Counted from the first letter of the stretch, positions 1 through 6,694 are shown. The stretch: DNA of 10,545 nucleotides from JANWYT01 sp046719465 (GCA_046719465.1 JBDNCV010000136.1:1-10545), one strand, 5' to 3'. Notes: generated by a model not told the origin, from the sequence alone. Numbers and translations are program-made.

Positions 1-1
1 A

Positions 2-895
2 ACAGCCGTCGGCAAGACGGCCACCGCGATTGAATTGGCGCAGCGCCTTCAGACCGATATTCTCAGCGCTGACAGTCGCCAAATTTACCGTTACATGAAC
101 ATCGGCACGGCTAAGCCGACCCTAGAGCAGCAGGCTGCTATCCCGCACCACTTGATCGATCTAGTAGATCCCGACGATACCCTGTCGCTAGCGCAGTATC
201 TGCGCGCTGCGCGCGAGGCCATCCAGCAGCAGCATGAGGCAGGCCGCGTCGCGCTGCTCGTCGGCGGCACAGGCCAATACATCACCGCGCTTGAGGCAGG
301 CTGGAGCGTGCCCGAAGTCCCGCCGAACGAAGCCCTACGCGCCGAGCTGGAGGCGTTCGCCCGCGACGCTGGCGTCCACGCGCTGCATGCGCGCCTCGCC
401 GCGCTGGATCCAGCCTATGCCGCCCGCACCCACCCCAACAACGTCCGCCGCGTGGTGCGCGCGCTCGAGGTCTGCCTGACGACCGGCAGCACCATGACCC
501 TGCTTCAACAGCAGCAGCCAGTCCCCTACCGCATCCTGCGCATCGGCCTCACCCTCCCCCGCGATGCGCTGTACGCCCGCGCCGACCAGCGCGTGCTTCA
601 GATGATCGAGGTTGGCCTCGTAGACGAGGTGCAGGGGCTGCTCGCGCGCGGCTATGACCCCTCGCTGCCGTCGCTCAGCAGCATCGGTTATCAAGAGATC
701 ATCGCCCACCTCAACGGCCAACTGACGCTCGACGAGGCCATCGCGCGCATCCAATTCAGCACCCACGACTTCATCCGCAGGCAGGAGGTCTGGTTTCGCG
801 GGCACGATTATGGCATCCTGTGGCATAATATGCTTGAAACAAGCAACCAAACGATCATCGCCACTGTGACGCAGTGGCTGTGGAGCAGCTCGTGA
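2..895 (+). CDS. miaA: tRNA dimethylallyltransferase MiaA (5' end cut by window edge)
   Basis: MiaA transfers a dimethylallyl group from DMAPP to N6 of adenine 37 in tRNAs that read codons starting with U. The open frame enters at base 2 with TAVGKT, the end of the Walker A P-loop, so only about 8-12 N-terminal residues are missing; 297 codons are present against about 300-315 for the family. Visible family motifs are ADSRQIYRYMNIGTAKP (the DSRQ/substrate loop), GGTGQYITAL, the HPNNVRRVVRALEV helix, and a C-terminal SIGYQEIIAHLNG followed by RRQEVWFR. The usual TRxYAKRQ is read here as STHDFIRRQ, a mild variant. The stop TGA (893-895) overlaps the GTG start of the next gene, so the two are probably translationally coupled. 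Identification is secure; the true start lies outside the window. Confidence 0.96.
   Translation, partial: TAVGKTATAIELAQRLQTDILSADSRQIYRYMNIGTAKPTLEQQAAIPHHLIDLVDPDDTLSLAQYLRAAREAIQQQHEAGRVALLVGGTGQYITALEAGWSVPEVPPNEALRAELEAFARDAGVHALHARLAALDPAYAARTHPNNVRRVVRALEVCLTTGSTMTLLQQQQPVPYRILRIGLTLPRDALYARADQRVLQMIEVGLVDEVQGLLARGYDPSLPSLSSIGYQEIIAHLNGQLTLDEAIARIQFSTHDFIRRQEVWFRGHDYGILWHNMLETSNQTIIATVTQWLWSSS
882..885 (+). promoter_or_regulatory. Shine-Dalgarno GGAG that sets the start of the next gene
   Basis: GGAG lies six bases before the GTG at 892 and inside the end of miaA. It favours GTG 892 over the in-frame GTG codons at 874 and 880, which have no comparable purine tract at good spacing. 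Confidence 0.55.
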
Positions 896-1575
896 CCCAA
901 TTCTTTCGGCGTGGCGAAGAAAACACCAACAACGTCGTCGGCATCATCCTGCTGGTGACGCTGATCGTGTTCTCTGGGCCGACGATCCTGCCATCCCTGC
1001 TGGCGCGCACCCTCGAATTTGCTGATGAGGGCGTGCCCTGCACCCGCCTCCGAGTGGCCGATAATCGTGGCCGCCATCAAAGCTACATTGGCCGCAACTC
1101 AACCAACCCGCTCGCGCTGCGCGTCATCCCCAGCGCGCTGCCGCCCCCGGGTGAGGGGCAGCTTCTCATCCGCATGGTGATCGAAAACACCACCATCGGC
1201 ACAATCCCGATTGTGTTCGACGAACGCCAGATCATCGTCGGTGATGACCCCAACAGCAGCGGCTTCGGGCTGATCTTCCGCCCGGCCAACGGCATGCGCA
1301 CCACTGGCGTCCGCCAAACACAGGGCAACAACATCCAAGAGTCGTTCGTGCGGCTGTTGGGGCCGCGCCAGCGCTGCGTGCATCGTGTCGTCATCCCCGC
1401 CGCCAGCATCGACCCCATCGTCTATGCCCAGCAAACCAGCGTCTCGATGTATTATCGCATCCTGACGGCTGGGGCCACGCCGCCGGGTTCCATCTTTCCC
1501 GATCAAGGCTTGGCGCGCATCTCTGGTGGTTTCCTTGAGAGTGCCCCTGTAGAGCTAGTCCGCCCCAATAGTTAA
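892..1575 (+). CDS. Single-pass membrane-anchored protein of unknown function
   Basis: I do not recognise this 227-residue protein. The GTG at 892 is chosen because it overlaps the miaA stop (GTGA) and has GGAG six bases upstream; a longer reading from GTG 874 would add six residues. The N-terminus is polar and basic (FFRR), followed by one hydrophobic segment at about residues 15-38, which fits a signal anchor with the rest outside the membrane. The remainder is rich in predicted beta strands (LLIRMVIENTT, IPIVFDERQIIV, HRVVIPA) and has only two cysteines, C50 and C162, which could form a disulfide. The strand pattern resembles small Ig-like extracytoplasmic domains of the DUF4352 type, but this is a resemblance only. 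No enzymatic motif is visible. A weak TGG-CATAAT box at 821-829 could give it its own promoter in addition to read-through from miaA. Confidence 0.8.
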   Translation: MTQFFRRGEENTNNVVGIILLVTLIVFSGPTILPSLLARTLEFADEGVPCTRLRVADNRGRHQSYIGRNSTNPLALRVIPSALPPPGEGQLLIRMVIENTTIGTIPIVFDERQIIVGDDPNSSGFGLIFRPANGMRTTGVRQTQGNNIQESFVRLLGPRQRCVHRVVIPAASIDPIVYAQQTSVSMYYRILTAGATPPGSIFPDQGLARISGGFLESAPVELVRPNS

Positions 1576-1591
1576 GCGCGAATTCATGGTC

Positions 1592-1600
1592 TGTTATAAT
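1592..1600 (+). promoter_or_regulatory. Extended -10 promoter for the FHA/winged-helix gene
   Basis: TGT followed by a perfect TATAAT (1595-1600) lies in the 74-bp gap after the membrane-protein stop. A -35-like TTAAGC at 1572-1577 has 17-bp spacing but matches only three of six positions, so the extended -10 probably does most of the work. The expected transcription start near 1607 would give a leader of about 48 bases. Nothing else is evident in the gap apart from the purine tract GGGAAAGGG (1637-1645). Confidence 0.65.
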
Positions 1601-1655
1601 ATTAGCAATCGAAAAATGTTAGAGGCTGAACGATTCGGGAAAGGGTTTTGTGTCG

Positions 1656-2315
1656 ATGTCGCAACAGGAATTTCCTGCGGTCGTCGTAGTCGATGGGGAT
1701 TACGCCGCCCAGTACTGGATACTCGACCGCGAACGCATGATCCTCGGGCGTGAGGAGAGCTGCGAGATCTGTATCCCCCTTCGTCAAATATCGCGCCAGC
1801 ACGTCGCCTTCATCCGCGAGGCCGCTGATCGCTACATCATCGAGGATTTGAAAAGTAAGAACGGCACATGGGTCAACGGCGTCAAGCTTGAAGGCGCGCG
1901 CCAACTGGGTGATGGTGACGAAATCTACCTTGCGCTCACAGTGCGGATGCGCTTCGTCGGCTCCGGCATCACTGCGCCTGTAACACACGACCTACCCCGC
2001 GTGATCCCGCACGACCATACCGACCGTCTACAGATCGACGTAGACTCGCGGCGCGTGTTCATCAACGGCGTTGAGATCAGCCCACCGCTCAGCCTGCCTC
2101 AGTATCGCCTGTTGGAGTTGCTGTATCAGAACCGCGGGCGCGTCTGCACGCGCGATGAGGTCGTCGCCAATGTCTGGCCAGAGGTCGTCGGGGATGGTGT
2201 CAGCGAGCAGGCCATCGATGCGCTGGTGCGCCGCCTGCGCGATCGCCTGAGCGAAGTTGACCCCGACCATCAGTACGTGGTCACCGTCCGCGGGCATGGC
2301 TTTCGTATTGAGTAG
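1656..2315 (+). CDS. FHA domain-winged helix DNA-binding regulator
   Basis: This is probably a cytoplasmic transcription factor in which a phosphothreonine-peptide-binding domain is fused to an OmpR/PhoB-type DNA-binding domain. Length is 219 residues from ATG 1656. The FHA domain spans roughly 18-95 and has its core residues: GR at 31-32, S46 and H49 (ISRQH), and N69-G70-T71 (KSKNGTWVNG). A short linker leads to a Trans_reg_C winged helix at about 124-219, with LSLPQYRLLELLYQNRG, the recognition-helix stretch VSEQAIDALVRRLRDRL, and the wing VRGHGFRIE. There is no receiver domain, so input probably comes through phosphopeptide binding, as in EmbR-like proteins but with the domain order reversed. 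ATG 1656 is ten bases after AAGGG (1641-1645); GTG 1650, two codons earlier, is only four bases away and is less likely. No Ser/Thr kinase is encoded in the window, and targets are unknown. Confidence 0.88.
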   Translation: MSQQEFPAVVVVDGDYAAQYWILDRERMILGREESCEICIPLRQISRQHVAFIREAADRYIIEDLKSKNGTWVNGVKLEGARQLGDGDEIYLALTVRMRFVGSGITAPVTHDLPRVIPHDHTDRLQIDVDSRRVFINGVEISPPLSLPQYRLLELLYQNRGRVCTRDEVVANVWPEVVGDGVSEQAIDALVRRLRDRLSEVDPDHQYVVTVRGHGFRIE

Positions 2316-2334
2316 CCCATAAAACAGCGCATTA

Positions 2335-2363
2335 ATTGCAAAGAACTTGTTAAGTCTTGCAAT
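2335..2363 (+). repeat. AT-rich hairpin after the FHA regulator gene
   Basis: ATTGCAA (2335-2341) and TTGCAAT (2357-2363) are perfect inverted copies. The interior also pairs (GA with TC, CTT with AAG), allowing a stem of about 12 bp with two bulged adenines and a GTT loop. It starts 20 bases after the regulator stop and is not followed by a T-run, so it could be a weak terminator, an mRNA 3'-end structure or an operator for the gene downstream. Confidence 0.45.
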
Positions 2364-2389
2364 CGCCAATAGACGTCATGCGCTGACTA

Positions 2390-2410
2390 TGTGACAATGA
2401 GTGGGTCACA
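2390..2410 (+). promoter_or_regulatory. TGTGAC-N9-GTCACA dyad upstream of the helicase gene
   Basis: Perfect six-base inverted arms, TGTGAC at 2390-2395 and GTCACA at 2405-2410, are separated by nine bases. They sit about 40 bp upstream of the candidate -10 box of the helicase gene, a plausible operator position. The spacing differs from a CRP site (TGTGA-N6-TCACA), so no specific regulator is claimed. Confidence 0.3.
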
Positions 2411-2446
2411 GGTCGTCTTAGTGCGGCCTGCCCACCTTCCGACCAC

Positions 2447-2455
2447 TGCTATCAT
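2447..2455 (+). promoter_or_regulatory. Candidate extended -10 promoter giving a leaderless helicase mRNA
   Basis: TGC followed by TATCAT (2450-2455, five of six consensus bases) has the same CTGnTATnAT form as the other two promoters in the window. No good -35 is present. Standard spacing puts +1 at 2462-2463, exactly on an in-frame ATG. Confidence 0.45.
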
Positions 2456-2462
2456 GGCCTCT

Positions 2463-4580
2463 ATGGAACCCACTGCAAATTTGACTGTAATCACCGATGA
2501 TGAATGGCAGCCCCTGCGCGACCAATTAGGCGACACGCTGCGCAAAGGCGCGAAAGTCCGCGGCAATTCGATCCGTGAGCAGGTCATCGCCCGCACCTAC
2601 ACCCTGAACGGCGCGCTCAGCCTGTTTCAGATCCGCAAGCCGACGATGGAATCGGCCCTCGCCGCTGGGCTGCTTAACCCGCTGACCGACCCCGAAGGAC
2701 AGATCCGCTTCACCGCGCGCGAAGTTGACCGCATCATGGCCGACCCGCAAGCGCTGGAGCGCATCCACGAATACGAGCGCGTCTACCTCGACGACATCGC
2801 CAACTTGATGGATATCTCGGTTAAAGACCTGCGCCGCCGCCTGACACAAGCAGGCATCGACAACCCACGCCCCACATGGGGCGAGGTCAAGCCGCACCTG
2901 AACCTATCCGTCAAGACGCTGGCCGAACTGCGCGAAGCTGTGATCCAGCGCAAGGCCGCCAAACGTGACGCCGTCCGCACGAGCCGCCGCGACCGCCGCG
3001 AGCGCGAACGCGAAGAGCAGCGCGCTGCCCTTGAACAAAAGCGCCTGCTCCGCCAGAAGCTCTTGGATGCTTTCCCCGCATGGCGGCACGACAACCGCGG
3101 CGACCAGCTCATCACGCTGCACGTCGGCCCGCCCAACAGCGGCAAGACGCACGACGCCATCCGCGCCCTAGAGGATGCGGGCAGCGGTTGGTATCTCGCG
3201 CCGCTGCGCCTGCTCGCCTATGAAGTGTTCGACCGGCTGAATCAACGCGGCACGCCCTGCAACTTGCTCACCGGCGAGGAGTATATTCCCATCCCGGGGG
3301 CGACCATCACCGCGGCCACGATTGAGATGTTCAACAGCCAGCGCAGCGGTGATGTCGTTGTCATCGACGAGGCGCAGATGCTCGCCGACCCTGACCGCGG
3401 TTGGGCGTGGACGCGCGCCTTGATGGACGCCAACGCGCCTGACATTCACGTGATCGCCCCCAGCTACGCGCAGACGCTCATCCTCAACCTTGCCGATGCC
3501 GCCGGCATCGACCTTGAGATCGTGGAACACCAGCGCCTCGCGCCCATTCGCATCGCCGATACGCCGTGGTCGCTGCAAGACCTGCCGCCCAAGACCATCT
3601 TGATCGCCTTCTCGCGTGCTGCCGTCCTTGACCTCAAGATGACGCTTGAGGACATGGGGCGCGACGTCTCGATCATCTACGGCAGCCTCCCGCCGGAGGT
3701 GCGCCGCAAGCAGTCCGACCGCTTCGCCAACGGTGAGACTGATGTCTGCGTCGCCACGGACGCCGTCGGCATGGGGCTGAACTTGCCCGCCGATCATGTC
3801 TGCTTCTACGAGTTGGAAAAGTTCGACGGGCGGACGGTGCGCCTGCTCACCACGGCAGAGGTGCAGCAGATCGGTGGGCGCGCTGGGCGCTTCGGCTTTG
3901 CCGATACAGGCATCGTCGGCGCGTTGAGCAAGCGCGACCTGCGCCTGCTGCGCCGCCTGTTCTACGACAGCCCGCCGGAGCTGACGCACGCGCGCATTGC
4001 CCCCACCGTGGATGACCTCGCGCTCCTCCCGGGCCATCTCTCGGAACGGCTGATCCAATGGGCGGAACTGCAATCGATCCCCGAATCGCTGCGCGACAAG
4101 GTGCGCATCGCTGACCTCTCGGAGCGCATCGAACTGGCCAAAATGCTCAGCGATAAAGAAGTCGAATACCTCGGGTTAGAAACCGCGCTGCGGCTCGTCA
4201 ACGCGCCGACCAACCGCGTCTCGCGCGCCTACTGGCGAGACTGCGCCACGTCGATCATCACCGCGTTCCGCATGCCGCTCCCTGACTTCCCACCCACGGA
4301 GATCAACGACAGCAGCGACCTCGAAGCAACCGAAGAAGCCATCGCCAAAGCTGATATCTACTTGTGGCTCTCACGCCGTGAGGAATTCGAACACTACGCG
4401 CCAGAGCATGTCACGGTGCGCGCCCTGCGCAACCAATGGTCAATCCGCATCGACGATGCGCTCGTCAACAAGCTGAAGGTGCGCCGCCAGTGCAAGCAGT
4501 GTGGCCGTCCGCTGCCGCTGCAATATCGCTTCCGCATCTGCGACCACTGCTACAACCACGCCTCCAACGGCGCGCACTAA
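2463..4580 (+). CDS. Suv3-type superfamily 2 RNA helicase with C-terminal zinc ribbon
   Basis: This is an ATP-dependent RNA helicase closely resembling the mitochondrial degradosome helicase SUV3 (SUPV3L1), which unwinds RNA for an exonuclease. From ATG 2463 it has 705 residues. About 1-150 is helical with HTH-like stretches (DDIANLMDISVKDLRRRLTQ); about 150-210 is a highly charged, probably coiled-coil segment. The helicase core follows: Walker A GPPNSGKT (222-229, K228), PLRLLAYEVF, LLTGEE, Walker B DEAQ (302-305), GWAWTRAL, IIYGSLPPEVR, ATDAVGMGLNLP (431-442) and motif VI QIGGRAGRFG with R473 and R476. A Suv3-like C-terminal helical region ends in a four-cysteine cluster, C677/C680 and C693/C696, likely binding zinc. 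Upstream in-frame GTG 2391 and ATG 2397 would add about 24 residues but show no Shine-Dalgarno and a non-typical sequence, so 2463 is preferred. It is transcribed alone and ends before a shared hairpin. The RNA target is unknown. Confidence 0.9.
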   Translation: MEPTANLTVITDDEWQPLRDQLGDTLRKGAKVRGNSIREQVIARTYTLNGALSLFQIRKPTMESALAAGLLNPLTDPEGQIRFTAREVDRIMADPQALERIHEYERVYLDDIANLMDISVKDLRRRLTQAGIDNPRPTWGEVKPHLNLSVKTLAELREAVIQRKAAKRDAVRTSRRDRREREREEQRAALEQKRLLRQKLLDAFPAWRHDNRGDQLITLHVGPPNSGKTHDAIRALEDAGSGWYLAPLRLLAYEVFDRLNQRGTPCNLLTGEEYIPIPGATITAATIEMFNSQRSGDVVVIDEAQMLADPDRGWAWTRALMDANAPDIHVIAPSYAQTLILNLADAAGIDLEIVEHQRLAPIRIADTPWSLQDLPPKTILIAFSRAAVLDLKMTLEDMGRDVSIIYGSLPPEVRRKQSDRFANGETDVCVATDAVGMGLNLPADHVCFYELEKFDGRTVRLLTTAEVQQIGGRAGRFGFADTGIVGALSKRDLRLLRRLFYDSPPELTHARIAPTVDDLALLPGHLSERLIQWAELQSIPESLRDKVRIADLSERIELAKMLSDKEVEYLGLETALRLVNAPTNRVSRAYWRDCATSIITAFRMPLPDFPPTEINDSSDLEATEEAIAKADIYLWLSRREEFEHYAPEHVTVRALRNQWSIRIDDALVNKLKVRRQCKQCGRPLPLQYRFRICDHCYNHASNGAH

Positions 4581-4586
4581 CCCCTA

Positions 4587-4616
4587 CGCGGGCGAGGCCG
4601 AACGCCTCGCCCCGCG
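4587..4616. terminator. GC-rich hairpin between convergent genes
   Basis: GGGCGAGGC (4590-4598) pairs perfectly with GCCTCGCCC (4604-4612) around a five-base loop CGAAC. CGC (4587-4589) and GCG (4614-4616) extend the stem past a single bulged C. It lies in the 47-bp gap between the helicase stop and the stop of the opposite-strand deaminase gene, so it may serve both. Neither side has a T-run, which makes it atypical for an intrinsic terminator. Confidence 0.55.
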
Positions 4617-4627
4617 GCCTGAACCGA

Positions 4628-6607
4628 CTACACCTCCAGCTCTAAATAATCTTTCGGCAGCGCCTGCGTGCGGTCAATCTTGAGGATGTCCAGCATCTCG
4701 TCGATGTAGTTGGCCTTGACCTGCGCATCCGAGAGTGACCATGTGCGCGCCTTCAGCTCGATGTAAAAGCCGGGCATAGCAGGCTTCACGATGCGGTCAA
4801 GGTTGACGTAGAACAGCACCCCCTTGTAGAGGATGCGCCAGCGACGCCGCTCCTTCTCCAACGTGCGCTCGTTGCTCGCTTGGAAGTACTCACGGTAGAA
4901 GCGCAGCGGGTTCGTCGCGGGGGCGATGAAGCGCGAGTGCGACAGCAGCACCACGTCGTTCAAGACGCGCTCCTTCTCCGGCCCGGTGTAGGTTAGGCGC
5001 ATGCGCACGCTCTCCACCTCCCCTTTCGAGTCGATGCGGTCGTCCTCACGATAGCGCACACGCCCCTTCGCCGGGTCGTCAAATTCAAAGTATGTATCGT
5101 ATTGGCGATAGTGGCTCGCACGGATGACCTCGACCGCCTCATGGCTCAGCAGTTCTTCTACCATGTCGGGGTTCTCGATGATCGCCTTGACCTGCACCTC
5201 AAAGCTCTCGGAGCGCTCCACGCCGTTGCTCACGCCGATCAGCTTGCTGAGCGGGTCGTTCTCACGCGCGCCGAGGAACGCGCCCACGCGCCGCGCATAG
5301 TCTGCGGCTTTGACGCGCAGCGCCTGCTCATCCACCGTGAGCAGCGCCCGATCTCGCATCAAGAAGCGCCCATGTACCATCGTATGCCGCACGTCGCTGG
5401 CTTTGGTGGCATAGACCAACTGCGAATACACCGCGTCTGGGTTCACGTCGTAGTGCGGGACGTTGTGCAGCGGGTGGCTGTCCACCACGATAATGTCGGC
5501 CAGTTTGCCCACTTCGAGCGAGCCGATCTTGTCCTCCATGCGCAGGGCGCGCGCCCCGTTGCGCGTGGCCATCGTCAAGGCGGTTTTGGCGGGCAGCGCT
5601 GTCGGGTCGGTCGGGTTGACTTTCGCAATCAGCGCCGCTAGCCGCATCTCCTCGAACATGTCGAGGTCGTTGTTGCTGGCCGGGCCGTCCGTGCCGATGG
5701 CCACGTTGATCCCCATGTTGAGCATATGTGCGATCGGCGCGATGCCGCTGGCCAACTTGAGGTTGGCCGACGGGCAGTGCGCCACCGACACATCGTACTT
5801 CTGCATGATGCGCATCTCATGCTCATCGACGTGAACGCAGTGCGCCATGATCACGCCGTCCACCTCCAACAGGCCGGTGTCCTTCACCCACGGGACGACG
5901 GTCTTGCCCGTCTCGGCGAGGTTGTCGTCCACCTCGCGGCGCGTCTCTGCGATGTGAATCATCAGCGGGCGCGCGAACTCCAGCGCGATGTCGCGGCTCT
6001 TTTGCAGCGTCTCTACCGTGTTGGAGTATGGGGCATGCGGCGCAATCGTCGGGCTAATCAGCGGGTGATCAATCCACTCTTGAATAAATTGGCGCGTGTA
6101 TGCAAGGCTGGTCTCATACGTTTCGGCATCGGGCACGGGGAATTTGAGGATCGACTGCCCCAGCAGCGCCCGCATCCCAGCGTCGGCCGTCGCGCGCGCG
6201 ATGTCGCTCTCGAAGTAGTACATATCGGCGAAGGTCGTCACGCCACCGCGGATCATCTCTGCGCAGGCCAGCAGCGTCCCATCATAGCAGAACTGCTGGT
6301 TCACGAATTCGCGCTCAGAGGGCATAATGTAGCCGAGCAGCCACACATCTAAGCGCAGGTCGTCGGCCATCCCACGCAGCAGCGTCATCGGCACGTGGGT
6401 GTGGGCGTTCACAAGGCCCGGGAGGATGTACTGCCCCTCGCACGGTACAACGTCGCTGGCCTCATACGCTGCGAGGATCTCAGCGCGCGGCCCCACTGCA
6501 ACAATCTTCTCCGCGGCGATTGCTACCGCACCATCGGGGATCACCGTGTACAGCTCGTCCATGGTGACGACCGTGCCACCGCTCAAAATGATGTCAACTT
6601 TCGGCAT
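4628..6607 (-). CDS. mtaD: MTA/SAH deaminase-type amidohydrolase fused to a CYTH-like domain
   Basis: Residues 1 to about 445 match 5'-methylthioadenosine/S-adenosylhomocysteine deaminases, cytoplasmic metal enzymes that turn adenosine thioethers into inosine forms. Visible residues are H69 and H71 (NAHTHVPMTLLRGMADDL), E98, H191 (HAPYS), H218 and E221 (HIAET), H256, H277 (VAHCPSANLKLASG) and D307 (IGTDGPASNNDLDMFEEMR). MtaD proteins usually end near 430-450 residues; this one has 659. The extra part (about 465-659) reads as a CYTH/CyaB-like domain: EVQVK (470-474, a degenerate ExExK), DTYFEF (504-509), GRVRYRE (515-521), LTYTGP (538-543), LDRI (603-606) and GFYIELKARTWS (613-624). ATG 6607 has GAGG five bases upstream; an in-frame GTG five codons earlier lacks one. 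Monocistronic, with its own promoter. The deaminase family is secure, the exact substrate is not, and the CYTH call rests on motif reading. Confidence 0.88.
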   Translation of the reverse strand: MPKVDIILSGGTVVTMDELYTVIPDGAVAIAAEKIVAVGPRAEILAAYEASDVVPCEGQYILPGLVNAHTHVPMTLLRGMADDLRLDVWLLGYIMPSEREFVNQQFCYDGTLLACAEMIRGGVTTFADMYYFESDIARATADAGMRALLGQSILKFPVPDAETYETSLAYTRQFIQEWIDHPLISPTIAPHAPYSNTVETLQKSRDIALEFARPLMIHIAETRREVDDNLAETGKTVVPWVKDTGLLEVDGVIMAHCVHVDEHEMRIMQKYDVSVAHCPSANLKLASGIAPIAHMLNMGINVAIGTDGPASNNDLDMFEEMRLAALIAKVNPTDPTALPAKTALTMATRNGARALRMEDKIGSLEVGKLADIIVVDSHPLHNVPHYDVNPDAVYSQLVYATKASDVRHTMVHGRFLMRDRALLTVDEQALRVKAADYARRVGAFLGARENDPLSKLIGVSNGVERSESFEVQVKAIIENPDMVEELLSHEAVEVIRASHYRQYDTYFEFDDPAKGRVRYREDDRIDSKGEVESVRMRLTYTGPEKERVLNDVVLLSHSRFIAPATNPLRFYREYFQASNERTLEKERRRWRILYKGVLFYVNLDRIVKPAMPGFYIELKARTWSLSDAQVKANYIDEMLDILKIDRTQALPKDYLELEV

Positions 6608-6612
6608 GGCTC

Positions 6613-6616
6613 CCTC
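6613..6616 (-). promoter_or_regulatory. Shine-Dalgarno GAGG for the deaminase-CYTH gene
   Basis: GAGG on the minus strand is separated by five bases from ATG 6607 and is part of the purine-rich stretch GAGGGAG. It selects this ATG over GTG 6622. Confidence 0.6.
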
Positions 6617-6648
6617 ACTCACTGTTGTGTGTCCGGCAGATTTGCGCG

Positions 6649-6657
6649 ATTATAGCA
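6649..6657 (-). promoter_or_regulatory. Extended -10 promoter for the deaminase-CYTH gene
   Basis: On the minus strand TGC precedes a perfect TATAAT (6654-6649), the same CTGnTATAAT form as at 1592. No convincing -35 is seen 16-18 bp upstream. The expected start near 6642 gives a leader of about 35 bases to ATG 6607. It lies in the 105-bp divergent gap with the membrane protein gene. Confidence 0.65.
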
Positions 6658-6675
6658 GGCAAGTACACTTTATGC

Positions 6676-6694
6676 ATGACGCCTTACCCGTCAT
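6676..6694 (+). repeat. Small dyad in the divergent promoter region
   Basis: ATGACG (6676-6681) and CGTCAT (6689-6694) are perfect inverted copies with a seven-base spacer, ending 18 bases before the TTG start of the membrane gene. It could be an operator or a weak leader hairpin; at six base pairs chance is a real alternative. Confidence 0.25.

Noticed and set aside
2390..2410. A CRP-binding site reading of the TGTGA/TCACA arms
   Set aside because: The TGTGA and TCACA arms are separated by 11 bases, not the six required for CRP, so only a generic dyad is reported.
3168..4073. Long minus-strand open frame (301 codons) opposite the helicase gene
   Set aside because: Low-complexity His/Arg/Gly/Ala-rich translation with no recognisable domain; it is the antisense shadow of a clearly conserved helicase core in GC-rich DNA.
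5726..6352. Plus-strand open frame opposite the deaminase domain
   Set aside because: Antisense shadow of the MtaD active-site region; no Shine-Dalgarno and no recognisable motif.
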